From: Azoamicus sp964355565 | GTDB taxonomy: Bacteria > Pseudomonadota > Gammaproteobacteria > UBA6186 > Azoamicaceae | Reading direction: 5' to 3' | DNA: 64,000 nucleotides | Assembly (NCBI GenBank): GCA_964355565.1 | Contig: CAYHDJ010000002.1 | Span: 1-64,000, forward strand | Shown: piece after piece, positions 17,084 through 25,409 of the stretch | Numbering within the stretch: position 1 is the first letter of the stretch | Layout of the letters: each line of letters begins with the position of its first letter | The notes under the pieces: generated by a model | The model's database searches: none | What the model was told of the DNA's origin: nothing | The model's input: only the letters and a program-made list of their open reading frames with translations | Position numbers and translations under genes: made by a program

Positions 17084-17674
17084 ATGATGACACTATATAC
17101 AAACGGATTTAATGATCCATATTCTCATGTCGTGAAAATAGCATTAGCGGAAAAATGTTTAGAATTTGATGAACAGCTAATCCAGGATAATATAGGAATG
17201 TTAAAAAAATTAAATCCATATTGTTATACTCCAACATTTGTGGATAGGGATCTTGTGTTATACAAAGCAGAAATAATAACAGAATATATTGACGAAAGAT
17301 TTCCACAACCACCATTGATGCCAATAAATCCAATTTTAAAAGGCAAAACACGCCTATTAATATACAGAATTAATAAAGATTGGTTTAAAACATTAAACTA
17401 TATTTTAAATTTAAAAACAGATTTATCAGAAAATTTAAACGAATATAAAAAAAATCTTTTAATTCAAATAGAAAGTGCAAAACTTCTCTTTAAAGAAATG
17501 CCATATTTCTTAAGTGAAAACTTTTCATTAATAGATTGTTGGATATCAATTTTATTATGGTATTTGCAAGAAATAGACAAAGACTTTCTTGAAAAAGAAA
17601 AAATAATATATGATTATAGTAAAAAAATTTTTGCCAGAAGTTCTTTTCAAAAAGTTTTAAATAAAAAAATATAA
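17084..17674 (+). CDS. sspA: Stringent starvation protein A homologue (glutathione S-transferase fold)
   Basis: SspA is an RNA-polymerase-associated protein with an inactive glutathione S-transferase fold; in E. coli it acts in stress and stationary phase. It has 196 residues. TLYTNGFNDPYSHVVKIALAE is the thioredoxin-like part, and DERFPQPPLMPINPILKGKTRL and INKDWF are SspA hallmarks (E. coli DERFPHPPLMP, IEKDWY). Position after petABC is the usual gammaproteobacterial one. sspB is not adjacent. The start may be the second ATG at 17087. tmRNA begins one base after the stop. Confidence 0.9.
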   Translation: MMTLYTNGFNDPYSHVVKIALAEKCLEFDEQLIQDNIGMLKKLNPYCYTPTFVDRDLVLYKAEIITEYIDERFPQPPLMPINPILKGKTRLLIYRINKDWFKTLNYILNLKTDLSENLNEYKKNLLIQIESAKLLFKEMPYFLSENFSLIDCWISILLWYLQEIDKDFLEKEKIIYDYSKKIFARSSFQKVLNKKI

Positions 17675-17675
17675 C

Positions 17676-17996
17676 GGGGGTGTTATTGGAATCGATATAG
17701 TACTAACTATTTTAAATCATGTCGATTTTTTGATATTTAATCGTTTAAAAAATATCAGCATCAATAAATGCAGAAAAAAATTATAGCTACGCTTTAGCAG
17801 CATAACTCTAAAGCAATTTTTATAAATTAATCTAAAAATTATAAAAATAATAAAAAGATATGTATTAAACATACAGACAAATATAAATAATAAATAACTA
17901 AGCTAAATGGTTATTAAAAATAAAATGCAAAAAATGCATGTAAAAAATTTAAAATAGTAAATGCTATAGACGTGGGTTCAAATCCCACCACCTCCA
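17676..17996 (+). ncRNA. ssrA: Transfer-messenger RNA (tmRNA)
   Basis: tmRNA rescues stalled ribosomes and tags the unfinished protein for degradation. The tRNA-like ends pair as GGGGGTG (17676-17682) with CACCTCC (17989-17995), with one G-U, and discriminator A. The T arm is GTGGG-TTCAAAT-CCCAC (17972-17988). The tag frame starts at GCA (17770) and reads AEKNYSYALAA before TAA (17803-17805), with the ALAA end recognised by bacterial proteases. The length of about 321 bases is short (E. coli 363). CCA is not encoded. This explains the stretch after sspA. Confidence 0.95.
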
Positions 17997-18001
17997 GATA
18001 A

Positions 18002-18433
18002 CTATTTATGAAAACTACCACCAGTATTTGTTATGTTAAAAAGCACTCGTTTCGATACACTAATAAATTTACACTTTATAAAAACTGGTTTAATTATAGG
18101 AAATGAATAAACAATTTTAATTGAGCGAACTTTATTATTAACAACTTTCATACTCTTTAAAAAATTTATATCAATAATACCATCAAAACTATTTAGAACA
18201 TGACAAGGCATTTCAGAATTGTACATATTAGTCAAAGATGTAAACCCAAATTTAGGTAAGCGTTTATGTAAAGGAGTTTGTCCTCCCTCAAAACCAATTT
18301 TTCTAGAATAACCAGTCCTAGCTTTATGACCCTTATGACCCTTTCCACATGTTTTACCAAGTCCTGACCCAATGCCTCTACCAACTCTTAATTTACGCTG
18401 AAATCTAAAATTTAAACTATTTAAATACATCAT
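18002..18433 (-). CDS. rplO: 50S ribosomal protein L15
   Basis: Protein L15 has 143 residues (E. coli 144). LRVGRGIGSGLGKTCGKGHKG and RKIGFEGGQTPLHKRLPK are the typical glycine-rich and basic blocks. The start is one of two adjacent ATGs (18433 or 18430), and both overlap the end of rpmD. It is the last gene of the long str-S10-spc cluster here; secY, its usual follower, is about 11.4 kb away. It ends 5 bases from the convergent tmRNA gene. Confidence 0.94.
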   Translation of the reverse strand: MMYLNSLNFRFQRKLRVGRGIGSGLGKTCGKGHKGHKARTGYSRKIGFEGGQTPLHKRLPKFGFTSLTNMYNSEMPCHVLNSFDGIIDINFLKSMKVVNNKVRSIKIVYSFPIIKPVFIKCKFISVSKRVLFNITNTGGSFHK

Positions 18434-18623
18434 AATTATCCACAACTTTTACATTAACCAAATAATTAATTTTATTAATCATGCCAAGAACACTAGCGTT
18501 TCTTTCTAAAATCACATAATCATTTATTTTTCTCAAACCTAAACAACAAACAGTTGCCCTATGTTTAGGCAATCTACTTATAACACTTTTAATTAAAGTT
18601 ATTTTAACAAAATCCTTTTTCAA
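18417..18623 (-). CDS. rpmD: 50S ribosomal protein L30
   Basis: Protein L30 has 68 residues (E. coli 59). ITLIKSVISRLPKHRATV matches E. coli ITQTRSAIGRLPKHKATL, and CLGLRKINDYVI and LGMINKINYLVNVK complete the fold. A short C-terminal extension VVDNYDVFK overlaps the rplO start. It lies between rpsE and rplO as usual. Confidence 0.93.
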   Translation of the reverse strand: MKKDFVKITLIKSVISRLPKHRATVCCLGLRKINDYVILERNASVLGMINKINYLVNVKVVDNYDVFK

Positions 18624-18634
18624 AAAAACCTACC

Positions 18635-19153
18635 TTATTTATTTTTATCATAAAAAGAATACCGTGCTAAAGCAGCCTCAACATCCCCAGACATGGTTGA
18701 TAAACACTTTATTGCACATCTAGCTATATTGTTTGGATTTTTAGAACCAAAGCATTTAGCAAAAATATTTTTTATACCAACAGCCTCGAAAATAGAACGC
18801 ATAACAAAAGACGCTATAATTCCAGTTCCCTTAGATGCAGGTAACATAATAATCTTTGTTGAACAAAATTTTGCTCTAACAGAATGATAGATTGTATCTC
18901 CATTCATTTTAATAGATACTAAATTACGTCTAGCATTTTCCATAGCTTTTTGAATAGCAAATGGAACATCTTTAGCCTTACCTCTACCAATACCAACTCT
19001 TCCATTTTTATCACCAACAACTGTTAAAGCTGAAAACCCAAAAACTCTACCACCCTTCGATACCTTAGAGTTCCTTCTAACAATTATAAGTTTTTCTAAT
19101 AAACCATCAGTTCTTTGAACAATCTCAGATTGATCTATAATTAAATTAGACAT
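18635..19153 (-). CDS. rpsE: 30S ribosomal protein S5
   Basis: Protein S5 has 172 residues (E. coli 167). RRNSKVSKGGRVFGFSALTV is the N-terminal signature, VGIGRGKAKDVPFAIQKA the RNA-binding part and LPASKGTGIIA the second domain. The start MSNLIIDQSE at 19153 is chosen because the upstream ATG at 19186 would overlap rplR. Confidence 0.95.
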   Translation of the reverse strand: MSNLIIDQSEIVQRTDGLLEKLIIVRRNSKVSKGGRVFGFSALTVVGDKNGRVGIGRGKAKDVPFAIQKAMENARRNLVSIKMNGDTIYHSVRAKFCSTKIIMLPASKGTGIIASFVMRSIFEAVGIKNIFAKCFGSKNPNNIARCAIKCLSTMSGDVEAALARYSFYDKNK

Positions 19154-19169
19154 ATAAAAACCATAAAAA

Positions 19170-19526
19170 TTAACATTTAATACCATTTTTTCTTATTGAT
19201 TCAGCAACAGCTTTAATTCTACCATGAAACTTAAAACCAGACCTATCAAAAACAACATCATATATGTTTTTACTTTTAAGAATACCAGCTAATAAATTTC
19301 CAACAATATTAGCTTGCTCTGTTTTGCATAATTTGTTGACCATAGTATCTTTAAACAACTTATCTAAACTAGAAATACTAGCTATAACAGCACTTCCACT
19401 AGAATTAAACAACTGAGCATATATATGTTTATTAGATTTATAAACAGTTAGTCTAAACTTATTCTGCTTACAAATTTTCTTTCTTATTTTAATTTTTCTT
19501 CTAACACAAGCAGATTTAGTATACAT
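19170..19526 (-). CDS. rplR: 50S ribosomal protein L18
   Basis: Protein L18 has 118 residues (E. coli 117) and binds 5S rRNA. RLTVYKSNKHIYAQLF and DRSGFKFHGRIKAVAESIRKNG are the family blocks (E. coli [20 protein letters not shown]). It lies in the spc operon between rplF and rpsE. Confidence 0.95.
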   Translation of the reverse strand: MYTKSACVRRKIKIRKKICKQNKFRLTVYKSNKHIYAQLFNSSGSAVIASISSLDKLFKDTMVNKLCKTEQANIVGNLLAGILKSKNIYDVVFDRSGFKFHGRIKAVAESIRKNGIKC

Positions 19527-19536
19527 AAAAATAAAC

Positions 19537-20091
19537 TCATTTAGCCTTTTTTGGTACTTTTAAAATAATTTTTTCATCTCTATATCTGATTCCGTTACCT
19601 TTATATATTTCAGGAACTTTTACAGATCTAATATCCGAAGCAAATTGACCAGCTCTACTTTTAGAAATGCTTCTAACAACAATTTCATAATTGCTAGGCA
19701 GCTCTATAAAAATATCTCTTGGCACATTCAAAACTACTGGATGAGAATACCCCAAAAGCATAGTTAAAACACACAATTTACTATCATAATTAACTTTATA
19801 ACCAATGCCCTTTAAAATTAAAAAATATTCAAATAAATTAGTAACACCATGCACACAATTTTTCAACATAACATATGTTGTATTAAAAACTGCAGGCAAT
19901 GAAGATAAATCACGTTTCCTAAAAATACAATCATTAACATAAAGTGATAACATAGGACGTTCAAAATCAAGCTTAAGAAAATTATGTAACTTATATGTAA
20001 TATTACCCATTGGTCCATTAAAACTACAACAATCATCTACAATGTCAACAAAAACGTTTTCAGAAATATTTATACTTTTTTTAAGTTTCAC
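19537..20091 (-). CDS. rplF: 50S ribosomal protein L6
   Basis: Protein L6 has 184 residues (E. coli 177), with two repeated RNA-binding folds. LKGIGYKVNYDSKLCVLTMLLG leads into GYSHPVVLNVPRDI. The C-terminal SKSRAGQFASDIRSVKVPEIYKG matches the L6 signature. The N-terminal half is more diverged than usual (Phe/Val/Cys-rich). Confidence 0.94.
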   Translation of the reverse strand: MKLKKSINISENVFVDIVDDCCSFNGPMGNITYKLHNFLKLDFERPMLSLYVNDCIFRKRDLSSLPAVFNTTYVMLKNCVHGVTNLFEYFLILKGIGYKVNYDSKLCVLTMLLGYSHPVVLNVPRDIFIELPSNYEIVVRSISKSRAGQFASDIRSVKVPEIYKGNGIRYRDEKIILKVPKKAK

Positions 20092-20097
20092 TTTAAA

Positions 20098-20499
20098 TTA
20101 CTCCACTACACATAAAATTTCACCACCCTGCCCCAATTCTCTAGCTTTTTTATCAGTCAATAAACCTAAAGAAGTCGATATTACAACAATGCCAAACCCA
20201 CTAAAAACTTTAGGCAAAATATTTTTCTTCATATAAACTTTAACACTAGGTTTACTAATTCTAATAATCTTTCTAAGAATAGGCATACCTTTACCATAAT
20301 AACGCAAAAAAATCTTTATTCTCGGTTTTCTAGAATCACTGTCCAACAATAAATAATCTTTTAAAAAAAACTCATTTTTTAATAAATCTATTAACGCCAA
20401 CTTCAACTTAGAAGAATAAACAATAATAAAATCCTTCTTAGCCAAATATGCATTTCTTATTTGAGTTAATAAATCTGAAATTGGATCTTGCATACTCAT
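20098..20499 (-). CDS. rpsH: 30S ribosomal protein S8
   Basis: Protein S8 has 133 residues (E. coli 130). The start MSMQDPISDLLTQIRNAY is nearly identical to E. coli MSMQDPIADMLTRIRNG. The longer upstream reading frame from 20604 lies in rpsN and is not real. GFGIVVISTSLGLLTDKKAR and GGEILCVV are the C-terminal signature. E. coli S8 represses the spc operon; I did not identify its mRNA target here. Confidence 0.95.
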   Translation of the reverse strand: MSMQDPISDLLTQIRNAYLAKKDFIIVYSSKLKLALIDLLKNEFFLKDYLLLDSDSRKPRIKIFLRYYGKGMPILRKIIRISKPSVKVYMKKNILPKVFSGFGIVVISTSLGLLTDKKARELGQGGEILCVVE

Positions 20500-20509
20500 A
20501 TAATCACCA

Positions 20510-20815
20510 TTACCAACTAGCTTTTCTAATACCTGGGATGTCGCCGCGCATAGCGTGGTACCTAAACATATTTCTACACATTCCAACCATCCTATAAACT
20601 CCATTAGCCCTACCAGTTTTCCAACATCTATTTCGTAATCTACACATACCAGAATCGCGAGGCATTTCTTGAAACTTTTTTTGAGCTAATTCTTTTGCAG
20701 ACATAGATGCATTAATATCACACATTACATTACGTAAATCTTTTCTTCTAAGAAAATATTTCTTAGTTAATTTAACTCTACGTTCTTCTCTTTTTTTCAT
20801 ACATAATTTTGACAT
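20510..20815 (-). CDS. rpsN: 30S ribosomal protein S14 (zinc-independent long form)
   Basis: Protein S14 has 101 residues, the long form without the CxxC zinc knuckle. MPRDSGMCRLRNRCWKTGR aligns with E. coli LPRDSSPSRQRNRCRQTGR, and the end MRGDIPGIRKASW is typical. It lies between rplE and rpsH. Confidence 0.95.
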   Translation of the reverse strand: MSKLCMKKREERRVKLTKKYFLRRKDLRNVMCDINASMSAKELAQKKFQEMPRDSGMCRLRNRCWKTGRANGVYRMVGMCRNMFRYHAMRGDIPGIRKASW

Positions 20816-20831
20816 AATAAAATAACCAAAA

Positions 20832-21368
20832 TCAATTAAATGGAAAGTGACATGCTTCTAACAATAACTTCCCTTTCTTGTCAGTTAAAGCTGTAGTAAC
20901 TATGGTAATATCCATACCTCTAACAATTTCAACTTTATCATAATTTATTTCTGGGAAAACAATTTGTTCTTTAAGCCCAACAGAATAATTACCAAAACCA
21001 TCAAAAGATTTAACACTCAACCCTTTAAAATCTCTAACTCTAGGCAGTACCAAAAAAACCAATTTACCCAGAAAATTATACATATTATCCCTGCGTAAGG
21101 TAACCTTGCATCCAACACTAACATCTTTTCTAATCTTAAACCCAGCTATTGATTTTTTTGCTTTTGTAAAAACCGGTTTTTGACCACAAATAACGAATAA
21201 TTCATTTGATATATCATCAATATTTTTTTTATTCAAAGATGAACTATCAAACCCAACATTTACAACAACTTTGGAAAATCTCGGAACTTCCATAATATTT
21301 TTAGCGAAATTGTTTTTAATAAAAAAATCAACAACACTGGAATAATAATAAGCCTTAAAATTATTCAA
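20832..21368 (-). CDS. rplE: 50S ribosomal protein L5
   Basis: Protein L5 has 178 residues (E. coli 179) and binds 5S rRNA. MEVPRFSKVVVNVG, GQKPVFTKAKKSIAGFKIR and FPEINYDKVEIVRGMDITIVT are the family blocks. It overlaps rplX by 4 bases (ATGA type), which suggests translational coupling. Confidence 0.95.
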   Translation of the reverse strand: MNNFKAYYYSSVVDFFIKNNFAKNIMEVPRFSKVVVNVGFDSSSLNKKNIDDISNELFVICGQKPVFTKAKKSIAGFKIRKDVSVGCKVTLRRDNMYNFLGKLVFLVLPRVRDFKGLSVKSFDGFGNYSVGLKEQIVFPEINYDKVEIVRGMDITIVTTALTDKKGKLLLEACHFPFN

Positions 21369-21694
21369 TTTACCACCTCGCCATTAGATTTAAAAAATCT
21401 AGATTTTTTTCCATTGTCCAAAAATTTGAAAAAAACTTTATCTTTTTTACCAGTTAATTGACAAAATAATGCAACATTAGAATAATCAACTGGCATTTCT
21501 TTAGGCAAAATGCCACCAGCTTTATTTTTATTTGGAACTCCTTTAGTATGCTTTTTGAATAAATTAATTCCTTCAATAATCACACTTTTCTTTTCATTTT
21601 TTCTATCAAATAAAACCTTCTTAACAATGCCACTCTTACCTTTATCTTTTCCACATAAAATAACAACTTTATCATTAAACTTTATTCTAAACAT
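21365..21694 (-). CDS. rplX: 50S ribosomal protein L24
   Basis: Protein L24 has 109 residues (E. coli 104). KFNDKVVILCGKDKGKSGIVKK is the KOW motif near the start. EGINLFKKHTKGVPNKNKAGGI and MPVDYSNVALFC follow. It sits 4 bases after rplN and overlaps rplE. Confidence 0.94.
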   Translation of the reverse strand: MFRIKFNDKVVILCGKDKGKSGIVKKVLFDRKNEKKSVIIEGINLFKKHTKGVPNKNKAGGILPKEMPVDYSNVALFCQLTGKKDKVFFKFLDNGKKSRFFKSNGEVVN

Positions 21695-21698
21695 AAAA

Positions 21699-22067
21699 TC
21701 AAACCACCTCTAAAGCTAATGATATTATTTTCATATATCTATCAGTTCTTAATTCTCTAGTAACTGGCCCAAAAATTCGTGTTCCTATAGGTTGAAACTT
21801 ATTATTTAATAAAACTGCTGCGTTAGTGTCAAATTTTAAAAAAGATCCATCACATCTTTTGATACCCTTCCTAGTTCTAACAACTACAGCATTAACAACT
21901 TCTCCTTTCTTAACTTTACCATTAGGAATTGCATTTTTTACACTTACTTTAATCAAATCACCTATACCTGCAACACGTTTTTTTGATCCACCAAGAACCT
22001 TTATACACATAACTTTTTTAGCTCCGCTGTTGTCAGCAACAAGTAGCTCAGACTGCATTTGAATCAT
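21699..22067 (-). CDS. rplN: 50S ribosomal protein L14
   Basis: Protein L14 has 122 residues (E. coli 123). MIQMQSELLVADNSGAKKVMCIKVLGG is the near-invariant start. A strong ribosome-binding site (GGAGG) precedes the ATG at 22067 inside the rpsQ end, and the two genes overlap by 4 bases. FGPVTRELR and the ending ALEVV are typical. Confidence 0.96.
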   Translation of the reverse strand: MIQMQSELLVADNSGAKKVMCIKVLGGSKKRVAGIGDLIKVSVKNAIPNGKVKKGEVVNAVVVRTRKGIKRCDGSFLKFDTNAAVLLNNKFQPIGTRIFGPVTRELRTDRYMKIISLALEVV

Positions 22068-22327
22068 TTGTAAACCTCCGCCCTCTTTTTTAAAGAACAA
22101 AAAATAAAATTTTTATTCTTAGATATTGGAGCTACCTCTGTAAAAAGAATAACATCACCAATAACACATACATCATCTTCGTCATGAACAAAATATTTTG
22201 TAGACCGCTTAACAAATTTACCATATTTAACATGCTTCACAATTCTAACAACTTTAACAACAACAGTCTTTGTCATTTTATCACTTACAACCACCCCTTC
22301 CAAAAACTTTCTTTTTAAATCACTCAT
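22064..22327 (-). CDS. rpsQ: 30S ribosomal protein S17
   Basis: Protein S17 has 87 residues (E. coli 84). LEGVVVSDKMTKTVVVKV and KYGKFVKRSTKYFVHDEDD are the OB-fold blocks, with GDVILFTEVAPISKNKNF near the end. It overlaps both rpmC and rplN by 4 bases. Confidence 0.95.
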   Translation of the reverse strand: MSDLKRKFLEGVVVSDKMTKTVVVKVVRIVKHVKYGKFVKRSTKYFVHDEDDVCVIGDVILFTEVAPISKNKNFIFCSLKKRAEVYK

Positions 22328-22524
22328 ACATTATCTTTTCCTTTTTCTGAAATTAAAGTCAAAACTCTAGCTATATTTCTTCTATTAAATTTAATCAAAT
22401 GAGTTTTAATGAATTCAGTTCCACTAACACGTTCAAATCTAAGTTTCATCCTCTCTTTATATAACGATAATAACTTGATTTTTAATGCACCAACACTTTC
22501 ATTTTTTAATTCGTTTATGTTCAT
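22324..22524 (-). CDS. rpmC: 50S ribosomal protein L29
   Basis: Protein L29 has 66 residues (E. coli 63). It is a helical hairpin seen as ELKNESVGALKIKLLSLYKERMKLRF and FNRRNIARVLTLI. It overlaps rplP and rpsQ by 4 bases each, making a tightly coupled run rplP-rpmC-rpsQ-rplN. Confidence 0.93.
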   Translation of the reverse strand: MNINELKNESVGALKIKLLSLYKERMKLRFERVSGTEFIKTHLIKFNRRNIARVLTLISEKGKDNV

Positions 22525-22943
22525 TTATATACCAAAAAATTAGAAACAAACAATGTTTTGACAGGCAACTTATAAGAAGCTAATTTTAAAGCTCTAAGAG
22601 CAATATCATGAGGCACACCAGCCACTTCAAACATAACACGTCCAGGCTGAACCAATGCAACCCAAAATTCAACATTACCCTTACCTTTGCCTTGACGAAC
22701 CTCTAAAGGTTTTTTTGTTATAGGTTTATCTGGGAAAATCCTAATCCAAATTTTACCTATTCGTTTTAAATGTTTAGAAATCACAATTCTAGCTGATTCT
22801 ATTTGTCTAGCAGTTATTCTGCCATTTTCTAAAGACTTTATACCAAATTCGCCAAAATTTAAATTATTACATTTAGTAATAACACGTCTATTATTTCGCC
22901 CTTTTTGCTGTTTACGAAATTTAGTTCTACTAGGTTGTAACAT
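22521..22943 (-). CDS. rplP: 50S ribosomal protein L16
   Basis: Protein L16 has 140 residues (E. coli 136). MLQPSRTKFRKQQKGRN is the start, RIFPDKPITKKPLEVRQGKGKG the conserved loop near the peptidyl transferase centre, and MFEVAGV follows. It lies between rpsC and rpmC. Confidence 0.96.
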   Translation of the reverse strand: MLQPSRTKFRKQQKGRNNRRVITKCNNLNFGEFGIKSLENGRITARQIESARIVISKHLKRIGKIWIRIFPDKPITKKPLEVRQGKGKGNVEFWVALVQPGRVMFEVAGVPHDIALRALKLASYKLPVKTLFVSNFLVYK

Positions 22944-22952
22944 AATAAAATC

Positions 22953-23597
22953 CTAATTCTTTTTATCAAAAACAACGTCGCCTTTATAAATCCACACCTT
23001 AACACCTATAACACCATAAGTTGTCTTTGCTATAGCAAAACCATAATCTATATCAGCTTTAAAAGTATGCAATGGCACTCTACCCTCTCTATACCATTCA
23101 CGCCTAGCAATGTCAGCACCACCCAATCTACCAGAAACAGAAACTTTAGCTCCTTTTGCACCTTGTTTCATAGCATTATTAACAGCTCTCTTTATGGCAC
23201 GTTTAAACATAACCCTACGTTTTAACTGCATGCTTATATTTTCAGCTACCAAATATGCATCTAAATCAGGTTTTTTTATTTCTTCTACATTAATCGTAAC
23301 AGAAATATTATATAAACTACTTAATTTAGATCGCAATTTTTCTATATCTTCACCTTTTTTGCCAATTACTATACCAGGTTTTGCTGTATTTATAGAAATT
23401 TTAACGTTTTGATTAATCCTCTCAATAAAAATCTTACTAATAGCAGATGATTTTGGTAAATTACTTATAATAAACTCTCTAATCTCTAAATCACTTCTTA
23501 AAATATTAGCAAATGTATCACCATCAGGATACCAAAAAGAATTACTCTTCTTTATAAAACCAAGCCTAATACCAATAGGATTAACTTTTTGTCCCAT
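22953..23597 (-). CDS. rpsC: 30S ribosomal protein S3
   Basis: Protein S3 has 214 residues (E. coli 233). MGQKVNPIGIRLG is the invariant start, GIVIGKKGEDIEKLR the KH-domain loop, and VSGRLGGADIARREWYREGRVPLHT the C-terminal signature. The short C-terminal tail is trimmed relative to E. coli. Confidence 0.96.
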   Translation of the reverse strand: MGQKVNPIGIRLGFIKKSNSFWYPDGDTFANILRSDLEIREFIISNLPKSSAISKIFIERINQNVKISINTAKPGIVIGKKGEDIEKLRSKLSSLYNISVTINVEEIKKPDLDAYLVAENISMQLKRRVMFKRAIKRAVNNAMKQGAKGAKVSVSGRLGGADIARREWYREGRVPLHTFKADIDYGFAIAKTTYGVIGVKVWIYKGDVVFDKKN

Positions 23598-23599
23598 AA

Positions 23600-23935
23600 T
23601 TAAATCTTCTCCTTAACTTCTATGTAAATATGACAACTTCGCTTAACTATACGACTAGATCTACCTTTAGCCATAACCCTAAACCTCTTAAGACTAGAAC
23701 CATTAGTAACATAAAGACTATAAATAAAAAGATTATCTATATCCATTCCTGCATTATGCTCAGCATTGGAAATAACCGATCTCAATAATTTTTTTACAAA
23801 AAATGCGGATTTTTTAGTACTAAATGTCAAAACATCTATAGCCTGTTCAACGCGCATATTCCTTAAAAAATTCAAAACAGGCATAACTTTTTGACTGGAT
23901 ATTCTCACATTTTTAACACTAGCTCGTATAATCAT
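23600..23935 (-). CDS. rplV: 50S ribosomal protein L22
   Basis: Protein L22 has 111 residues (E. coli 110). VRISSQKVMPVLNFLRNMRVEQAIDVLTF is recognisable in pieces, followed by SNAEHNAGMD. The long hairpin SLKRFRVMAKGRSSRIVKRSCHI reaches the exit tunnel in known ribosomes. It shares one base with rpsS. Confidence 0.95.
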   Translation of the reverse strand: MIIRASVKNVRISSQKVMPVLNFLRNMRVEQAIDVLTFSTKKSAFFVKKLLRSVISNAEHNAGMDIDNLFIYSLYVTNGSSLKRFRVMAKGRSSRIVKRSCHIYIEVKEKI

Positions 23936-24249
23936 TAATTTTTCCTCATATTGCTTTTAGACGTATTAGAACTCTTAACATTCTTAATACCCTTATCACC
24001 AGAATGCCCTTTAAAAACACGTGTTGGAGAAAATTCTCCTAACTTATGCCCAACCATATTTTCCGTAACAAAAACTGGAATGAAAATTTTACCATTATGG
24101 ACAGCAAATGTAAAACCTATCATTTCAGGAACAATCATAGATCTTCTAGACCAAGTTTTAATAACACGTTTATTTAAAGGATCTATTCCTCTTATTTTTT
24201 TCAACAAATAATAATCAACAAATGGGCCTTTTTTAAGAGATCGAGTCAC
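23935..24249 (-). CDS. rpsS: 30S ribosomal protein S19
   Basis: Protein S19 has 104 residues (E. coli 92). The start MTRSLKKGPFVDYYLLKKI, WSRRSMIVPEMIG and LGEFSPTRVFKGHSGDK are the signature. A C-terminal extension rich in Ser, Asn and Lys adds about 10 residues. Confidence 0.96.
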   Translation of the reverse strand: MTRSLKKGPFVDYYLLKKIRGIDPLNKRVIKTWSRRSMIVPEMIGFTFAVHNGKIFIPVFVTENMVGHKLGEFSPTRVFKGHSGDKGIKNVKSSNTSKSNMRKN

Positions 24250-24279
24250 AAAACAACCTCACAATAAAAATTAAAAATT

Positions 24280-25107
24280 TTATTTAGTTCTACGTTTTAA
24301 AATTAACTTATAACCACGTTTTCTATTTTTTCTAGTAATTTTACCCTCAGGAACACCCCATGGGCTACAAGCAGGCCTACCACCAGACGTTTTACCTTCA
24401 CCTCCACCAAGTGGGTGATCAACAGGATTCATAGCCACGCCTCTAACGTTTGGCCTTATATTTTTCCATCTACTTCTACCAGCCTTACCCAATTTTTGCA
24501 AATTATGTTCACTCTTAGACAAAACGCCTATTGAAGCGAAACAATCCAAAAAAATCTTTCTAACTTCACCAGAACGTAATCTCAACGTGGCATATTTTTT
24601 ATCCTTTGCTAAAAGCTGCGCATAACAACCGGCGCTTCTAACTAATCTAGCTCCACACTTAGGATAAATTTCAACACAATGAACATTCGTTCCAAGCGGT
24701 ATATTCCTTAAAGGCAAACTATTGCCATTTCTTACAGAAACAAAATTACCAGACATAACAAAATCGCCAACTTTCATTCCATCAGCAGCTAATACATATC
24801 GTCTATCACCATCTTCATATAAAAGTAAAGCTATGTATGGACTTCTGTTTGGGTCGTATTCAATACGTTCGATTTTGGCTAAAACATCATATTTATCTCT
24901 TTTCCAATCAATAACTCTGCATTTTCTTTTATGCCCGCCACCTCTACCCCAAACAGTTATTCTACCAGAATTATTTCTACCTGATGAATTCTTATTAAAA
25001 ATAGTCAAATTCTTATAAGGAGATCCAATATACAAAGAATTATTTTTAATACTCACCAAACCTCTTAATCCAGGCGACGTAGGCTTATATCTTTTTAAAA
25101 AAATCAT
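24280..25107 (-). CDS. rplB: 50S ribosomal protein L2
   Basis: Protein L2 has 275 residues (E. coli 273). It is needed for subunit joining and peptidyl transfer. RITVWGRGGGHKRKCRVIDW is near residue 48, and the C-terminal PNVRGVAMNPVDHPLGGGEGKTSGGR includes the conserved His. The N-terminal region YKPTSPGLRGLV is normal. Confidence 0.97.
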   Translation of the reverse strand: MIFLKRYKPTSPGLRGLVSIKNNSLYIGSPYKNLTIFNKNSSGRNNSGRITVWGRGGGHKRKCRVIDWKRDKYDVLAKIERIEYDPNRSPYIALLLYEDGDRRYVLAADGMKVGDFVMSGNFVSVRNGNSLPLRNIPLGTNVHCVEIYPKCGARLVRSAGCYAQLLAKDKKYATLRLRSGEVRKIFLDCFASIGVLSKSEHNLQKLGKAGRSRWKNIRPNVRGVAMNPVDHPLGGGEGKTSGGRPACSPWGVPEGKITRKNRKRGYKLILKRRTK

Positions 25108-25109
25108 AT

Positions 25110-25409
25110 TTACTTAAACTCTGAAAAATTAATCTTACAATCCTTTCTCAAGAAAACAATAGCTTTTTTCCAATCTTTTTGTTTTCCAAAAGAATTCTTA
25201 AATTTAACTAGCTTCCCCTTAACATTAATTATTCTAACAGAATTAACAAAAACATTAAACAACTTCTCAACAACATTTTTAATTTCACTTTTACTAGAAC
25301 GACTAGACACAACAAATGTAACACAATTCATCTTATCAGACAACATAACAGTTTTTTCCGTTGAATGCTCACGAAGCACAACATCATAAATACAATTAAA
25401 TTTTTTCAT
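25110..25409 (-). CDS. rplW: 50S ribosomal protein L23
   Basis: Protein L23 has 99 residues (E. coli 100). VLREHSTEKTVMLSDKMN and KSEIKNVVEKLFNVFVNSVRIINVKGK match the family (E. coli KAEIKAAVQKLFEVEVEVV). On known ribosomes it forms the docking site for SRP at the tunnel exit; SRP RNA and FtsY are in this window. Confidence 0.94.
   Translation of the reverse strand: MKKFNCIYDVVLREHSTEKTVMLSDKMNCVTFVVSSRSSKSEIKNVVEKLFNVFVNSVRIINVKGKLVKFKNSFGKQKDWKKAIVFLRKDCKINFSEFK

Noticed and set aside
20500..20604. N-terminal extension of rpsH
   Set aside because: The extension overlaps rpsN in another frame, and the family start MSMQDPIS is downstream.
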